Made by a program: the position numbers and the translations under genes. A DNA stretch of 38,877 nt from Thiorhodococcus mannitoliphagus (GTDB lineage: Bacteria > Pseudomonadota > Gammaproteobacteria > Chromatiales > Chromatiaceae), in NCBI RefSeq assembly GCF_010915725.1, contig NZ_JAAIJR010000049.1:1-38877 (forward strand), read 5' to 3'. Each line of letters begins with the position of its first letter. Position 1 is the stretch's first letter. A model generated the notes under the pieces. It had not been told where the DNA came from, did not search any database, and saw only the letters and a program-made list of their open reading frames with translations. Positions 35,187 through 38,877 of this stretch are shown here, one piece after another.

Positions 35187-37766
35187 ATGGGTTCCATTCC
35201 AAGCAAGGTGGTTGGCGGGCGGACCTATGTCCATGTCGATGCGCTGCCGCTTCTGGATGCCGGGATCGCGGCGCGCCTGGACGAGGCGGAACGGCTGGCC
35301 GGGGTCGAGCGGCGGTCTCGATTCAATCTGGTGCGTTTCGATGATGACGGCCCCTGCGTCGCGCTGCTGAATTACCCCGCCTTTGACGATGATCCCTTTC
35401 CGGCGCTGCGCGAGAGTTGGCTGGTGAATCTCGATCAGGCGACGCTGAGCTATCGGACCTATGCGGATTCCTTGAATCCGCCGATCCTGCATCGCAAGGA
35501 ACTCCTGCTGTCGACGGATCATCCGCGACGCGAGGAGTACGCGGCACTGACGGCGACGGCCGAGTCCATCGGTCTGTTCGACGAGCCCCGGCGGATTGGT
35601 TATCGCCGCCAATGGCTGGCGCTGGTGCGGGAGAAGGGGTATCGCATCGAGGGCCACGCCCTGGTGCCGCTCGGCAATGACGAGTCCGATGAGCCGGCGG
35701 AGGCGGCGCCGCTGCATGCCGGTTGGCAGGCGTCTCGCCAGTTGACGGCAATGGTGCGCTATGGATTCTCGGCACCGGTCCAGTCGCTCGCCCGGCATGG
35801 CTTCCTGGATGGCCGCTATCGGCTGTTCGATTACGGCTGCGGACGCGGCGACGACGTGCGGGGGCTGGTCGAGAACGGCGTGAGTGCTGCCGGTTGGGAT
35901 CCTTACCATGCCCCGGACCGTCCCATTCAGTCGGCCGACATCGTCAATCTCGGCTTCGTGATCAATGTCATCGAGGACTTCGACGAGCGCTTGGAGGCGC
36001 TGACGCGGGCCTGGTCTCTGGCGGAGCGGCTGTTGGTGGTCTCGGTGATGCTGTCCAACCAGAACGACCCGCGTGGTGAGCGCTTTCGCGATGGGGTCAT
36101 GACCCAGCGCGGGACCTTCCAGAAGTATTTCAGCCAGTCCGAAATCAAGGCATTTCTGGAGCAGGTGCTTGATGAGGAGGCGATCCCGGTCGCCCCTGGT
36201 GTCCTCTATGTTTTTCGCGACAAGGACGCCGAGCAGCGCTTTCTGGTCGATCGCTATCGCAGCCGGCGCAACCGGCTGCGCGATCCCACGCCCCGTGCGC
36301 GCGAGCGGGTGGTGCGCGAGCGGCGCGACCGCGCGGCCGAAAAGTATGCCGCCTACCAGGCCCCGCTGGAGCGACTCTGGGAGCAGTGGCTGAGTCTCGG
36401 GCGCAAGCCGGATAAGTCCGAGACCGAGGATCTGTTGGAACTGACCGAAGGCTTTGGCTCACTGCCCAAGGCGCTGCGCTTTCTGGAAGGGCGCCATGAC
36501 ACCGATGCGCTCGAGCGGGCCGCGGTGTCCCGGACCGCCGACCTGGAGGTCTACTTCGCCCTGCAGCTGTTCGAGCGGCGCAAGCCCTACAGCCACCTGG
36601 AGTCTGGGCTCCAACGCGACATCAAGACCTTCTTCGGAGACTATGCGGCGGCCAAGACACAGGCCACCGAGCAGCTGTTCCGCATTGCTGATATCGGCGC
36701 CATCGAAGACGCCTGCCGTGCCGCCGCCGAACATGGGCTGGGCTGGCTGGATTCCGGCCAGTCGCTCCAGCTGCATGTCAGCCTGGTCGAGCAGCTTCCG
36801 GCGCTGCTGCGCATCTATGTCGGCTGTGCCGCCGTGCTCTATGGCGACTACCGCGAGGCCGATCTCGTGAAGATCCACATCGCCTCGGGCAAGGTCAGCC
36901 TGATGCGCTATGACGATTTCGAGGGCCAGCCGCTGCCGCGCCTGGTCGAGCGGGTCAAGATCAAACTGCGCGATCTGGACATCGACTACTTCGCCTACGG
37001 GGAGGAGTACGCCCCGCCGTTTCTCTTCTACAAGTCGCGCTATATCAACGAGGAGTTTCCAAGCTACCCCGAGCAGCTCGCCTTCGAGCAGACCCTCGAC
37101 GATCTGGGCTTGCTCGACCTCAGCGGCTATGGCCCGCCGCCAGCCGTCTTCCAGGAGACCCTGGCGCGGCATCGCTGGACGATTGAGGGCTTCGATCTGG
37201 TCCGTGCTCAGAGCATCCCTGAGCTGGACGAGCCTTGCGGGCGCTTCCTCAGCTTCCGCCAGCTGATCGAGTGCGGCGAGACCCAGGCGAGCACAGGATT
37301 GGCCAATCTCCCCAAGCAGCCCGAGAGCTATAACGCCCTCCTGGAGCTGGCCGAGCAGCTGCTCGACCCCGTCATCGACTACTTCGGCATGATCCGCCTG
37401 ACCTACGGTTTTTGTTCACCGGAGCTGGCCAAGGCGATTCCGGGGCGCATCGATCCCAAGCGCGATCAGCACGCCGCGCACGAGCGCAATCGGCTGGGCA
37501 ATCCGGTGTGCGAACGCTTGGGCGCGGCGGCGGACTTTTTGGTCGAGGACGAGAGCATGCTGGAGGTCGCCCAGTGGGTGGTCGCCAATACGCCGTTCGA
37601 TCGGTTGTATTTCTATGACGACGACCTGCCGATTCACGTCAGCCATGGACCAAACCAGGACCGCCAGATCGTGCGGATGGTGCCGAGCAAGCGCGGGCGG
37701 CTGGTGCCAAGGGTGATCGCAGAGGAGGCGTTCTTGCAGATGGATCCGGGCGCACTTCAGGGATGA
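35187..37766 (+). CDS. DNA phosphorothioation-associated putative methyltransferase
   Basis: An 859-residue protein. It matches what I know of the phosphorothioation-associated putative methyltransferase family (TIGR04096-type). Key segments are NPPILHRKELLL (from 97), the SAM-binding motif FDYGCGRGDD (214-223), NLGFVINVIED (from 254), and MTQRGTFQKYFSQSEI. The C-terminal half has no recognised catalytic motif. The open frame extends upstream to a TTG at 35046 (906 residues), but the ATG at 35187 begins the conserved MGSIPSKVVGGRTYVHVDAL region and is preferred. Neither start has a strong ribosome-binding site. This family recurs beside dnd/ssp genes. Whether it methylates DNA, and whether that affects sulfur insertion, is unknown. 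Confidence 0.78.
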   Translation: MGSIPSKVVGGRTYVHVDALPLLDAGIAARLDEAERLAGVERRSRFNLVRFDDDGPCVALLNYPAFDDDPFPALRESWLVNLDQATLSYRTYADSLNPPILHRKELLLSTDHPRREEYAALTATAESIGLFDEPRRIGYRRQWLALVREKGYRIEGHALVPLGNDESDEPAEAAPLHAGWQASRQLTAMVRYGFSAPVQSLARHGFLDGRYRLFDYGCGRGDDVRGLVENGVSAAGWDPYHAPDRPIQSADIVNLGFVINVIEDFDERLEALTRAWSLAERLLVVSVMLSNQNDPRGERFRDGVMTQRGTFQKYFSQSEIKAFLEQVLDEEAIPVAPGVLYVFRDKDAEQRFLVDRYRSRRNRLRDPTPRARERVVRERRDRAAEKYAAYQAPLERLWEQWLSLGRKPDKSETEDLLELTEGFGSLPKALRFLEGRHDTDALERAAVSRTADLEVYFALQLFERRKPYSHLESGLQRDIKTFFGDYAAAKTQATEQLFRIADIGAIEDACRAAAEHGLGWLDSGQSLQLHVSLVEQLPALLRIYVGCAAVLYGDYREADLVKIHIASGKVSLMRYDDFEGQPLPRLVERVKIKLRDLDIDYFAYGEEYAPPFLFYKSRYINEEFPSYPEQLAFEQTLDDLGLLDLSGYGPPPAVFQETLARHRWTIEGFDLVRAQSIPELDEPCGRFLSFRQLIECGETQASTGLANLPKQPESYNALLELAEQLLDPVIDYFGMIRLTYGFCSPELAKAIPGRIDPKRDQHAAHERNRLGNPVCERLGAAADFLVEDESMLEVAQWVVANTPFDRLYFYDDDLPIHVSHGPNQDRQIVRMVPSKRGRLVPRVIAEEAFLQMDPGALQG

Positions 37767-37995
37767 GAACGACGGACGATGGCTGCCCCGCTGTTTGTGC
37801 GATCGGTGGTGGCGCAGATTTCAAGGCCGCATAGGTGCAATAGAAGGTTCGACGTCTGAGATCGGGGTTAGGGGCAGGGCGCCGGTTCCTCCATCGACGG
37901 TTTCGTAATCGTCCGAACGATCAGGCTGCGGCGATGGACTCGGACTGACACGACCGATGATCCGGCCATTCCTTTCTCGACGGAGTTCCGAGCAC

Positions 37996-38818
37996 ATGCC
38001 CTTCACCCCGCTGCATCTCTGGCCTGGTCTCGCGCTCAAGGCCCTGGGTGGTCGCCATTTCAGTTTCTTGGCCTTCGGTATTGCCCAGGTCGCCATGGAT
38101 ATCGAGCCGCTGCCGGGTCTGTTGACGGGTGCCGAACGGCTGCATGGCCCGACCCACACTTAGGAAGCGCCCATCAACAACTTCCCCCCTTTCGCAAAGG
38201 GGGGCTAGGGGGCATTTCGGGCGGCATCGCTCGCATCGGGAAACAATTGATGGACACTGTCTTAGAAAGCGTCCATCAACAACTTCACCCCTTTCGCAAA
38301 GGGGGCTAGGGGGGATTTCGGGCGGCATCGCTCGCGTCGGGAAACAATTGATGGACACTGTCTTAGAAAGCGTCCATCAACAACTTCCCCCCTTTCGCAA
38401 AGGGGGGCTAGGGGGGATTTCGGGCGGCATCGCTCGCATCGGGAAACAATTGATGGACACTGTCTTAGAAAGCGTCCATCAACAACTTCCCCCCCCTTTC
38501 GCAAAGGGGGGCTAGGGGGGATTTCGGGCGGCATCGCTCGCATCGGGCAACAATTGATGGACGCTTTCTTACCTGGCCGCAGTGGGTATCGCCCTGGTGG
38601 TGGCCGTCATCGCGCCCCTGATTGGGCGGCCCGTCCTGCGGCGCTGGAATCGAGAGGTGGCCTGGGCGCGTCTGCCCTGGCTGGCCGTTCTGCAGGACTT
38701 CACGGCTGTGTCGGTGCTCACGGGTGCCGTCCTGGGCACCCTCTCGCATGTCTGGCTCGACAGCCTGAGAGGCTGTCTGAATATTGCAATCGCCCGAGCT
38801 GTAGATACTCTGTTCTGA
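37996..38818 (+). pseudogene. Membrane protein (metal-dependent-hydrolase-like) split by a repeat array
   Basis: The 5' part (37996-38160) reads MPFTPLHLWPGLALKALGGR and on to GAERLHGPTHT, then hits a TAG made by the inserted repeats. The 3' part (from 38570) continues YLAAVGIALVVAVIAPLIGR and on to LGTLSHVWLDSL. Joining the two at the TTA gives an unbroken frame (HT-YL). The layout resembles small membrane proteins annotated as metal-dependent hydrolases. After LDSL (about 38766) the reading turns into RGCLNIAIARAVDTLF and stops, which looks like a second disruption. Confidence 0.75.
38160..38571 (-). repeat. Tandem array of four TTA-flanked palindromic elements
   Basis: Four head-to-tail copies of about 101-107 bp: 38160-38264, 38262-38365, 38363-38467 and 38465-38571. 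They run opposite to the single copies elsewhere. Neighbours share a TTA. Each has ends of the type AGAAAGCGTCCATCAA/TTGATGGACACTGTCT and a CCCCCTTTCGCAAAGGGGG hairpin. The whole array is bounded by TTA that matches the single TTA of the interrupted gene, as expected for a target duplication. It is not a CRISPR, because there are no variable spacers. Confidence 0.9.
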
Positions 38819-38877
38819 CGCAAGTCCGATTTGCCTCCTGTCCATCATTTTTTTCTATCGGCATCGTTGTCTCAGCG
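38767..38877. other. Possible end of another inserted element
   Basis: From GAGAGGCTGTCTGAATATTG onward the sequence no longer continues the membrane-protein gene. GAGGCTGTCTGAA resembles ends I recall for some insertion sequences. The window stops before this can be settled. Confidence 0.3.

Noticed and set aside
38160-38571. CRISPR-like regular repeat array
   Set aside because: The units are about 103 bp, almost identical along their whole length, with palindromic cores and shared TTA borders. There are no variable spacers and no cas genes.

Overview
The window is GC-rich DNA from a Gram-negative gammaproteobacterium. A purple sulfur bacterium (Chromatiaceae, Thiocapsa/Thiocystis/Allochromatium-like) is my best guess. 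The guess rests on codon use, on a giant glycine-rich autotransporter, and on two families of short palindromic repeats that I associate from memory with those genomes. No rRNA, tRNA or CRISPR array was seen.

Left part (1-10736): a TetR-type regulator diverges from a 2269-residue autotransporter, with a perfect inverted repeat between them that could be the operator. Two class I methyltransferases follow, one membrane-anchored and one with a secretion signal. Next comes a gene-poor stretch holding a broken WGR-like gene, a fragment resembling a MOBH (TraI_2) relaxase, a minus-strand terminator and a large hairpin. It looks like the scarred edge of a mobile region.

Central part (10737-37766): a large DNA-phosphorothioation defence island. 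Block 1 is sspA-sspB-sspC (cysteine desulfurase, DUF4007 protein, BrxC-like P-loop ATPase). A DUF4258/YgiT-type toxin-antitoxin pair follows it. Block 2 is sspD (DndC-like ATP pyrophosphatase) followed by dptF-dptG-dptH-like restriction genes joined by 4-base overlaps. The DptF-like protein carries an apparent N-terminal DNA sulfur-binding domain. Block 3 is a diverged second DUF4007-like gene, a Uma2 nuclease gene on the opposite strand, a second and larger BrxC-like ATPase, a VapBC pair on the opposite strand, and a phosphorothioation-associated putative methyltransferase. DndB, DndD, DndE and SspE homologues were not seen. Modification is therefore probably of the single-strand Ssp kind, coupled to a Dpt/SspFGH-like effector. 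The likely scheme: SspA supplies sulfur, SspD activates the DNA, SspB and SspC select and open the site, and SBD-DptF, DptG and DptH act on DNA according to its sulfur status. The second B/C pair and the methyltransferase have no assigned role and are the most novel part.

Right end (37767-38877): a small membrane-protein gene (metal-dependent-hydrolase-like) is split by four tandem copies of a roughly 103-bp palindromic element flanked by TTA. Removing the array restores the reading frame exactly. Single copies of the same element sit at three other places in the window, two of them beside accessory genes in the island.
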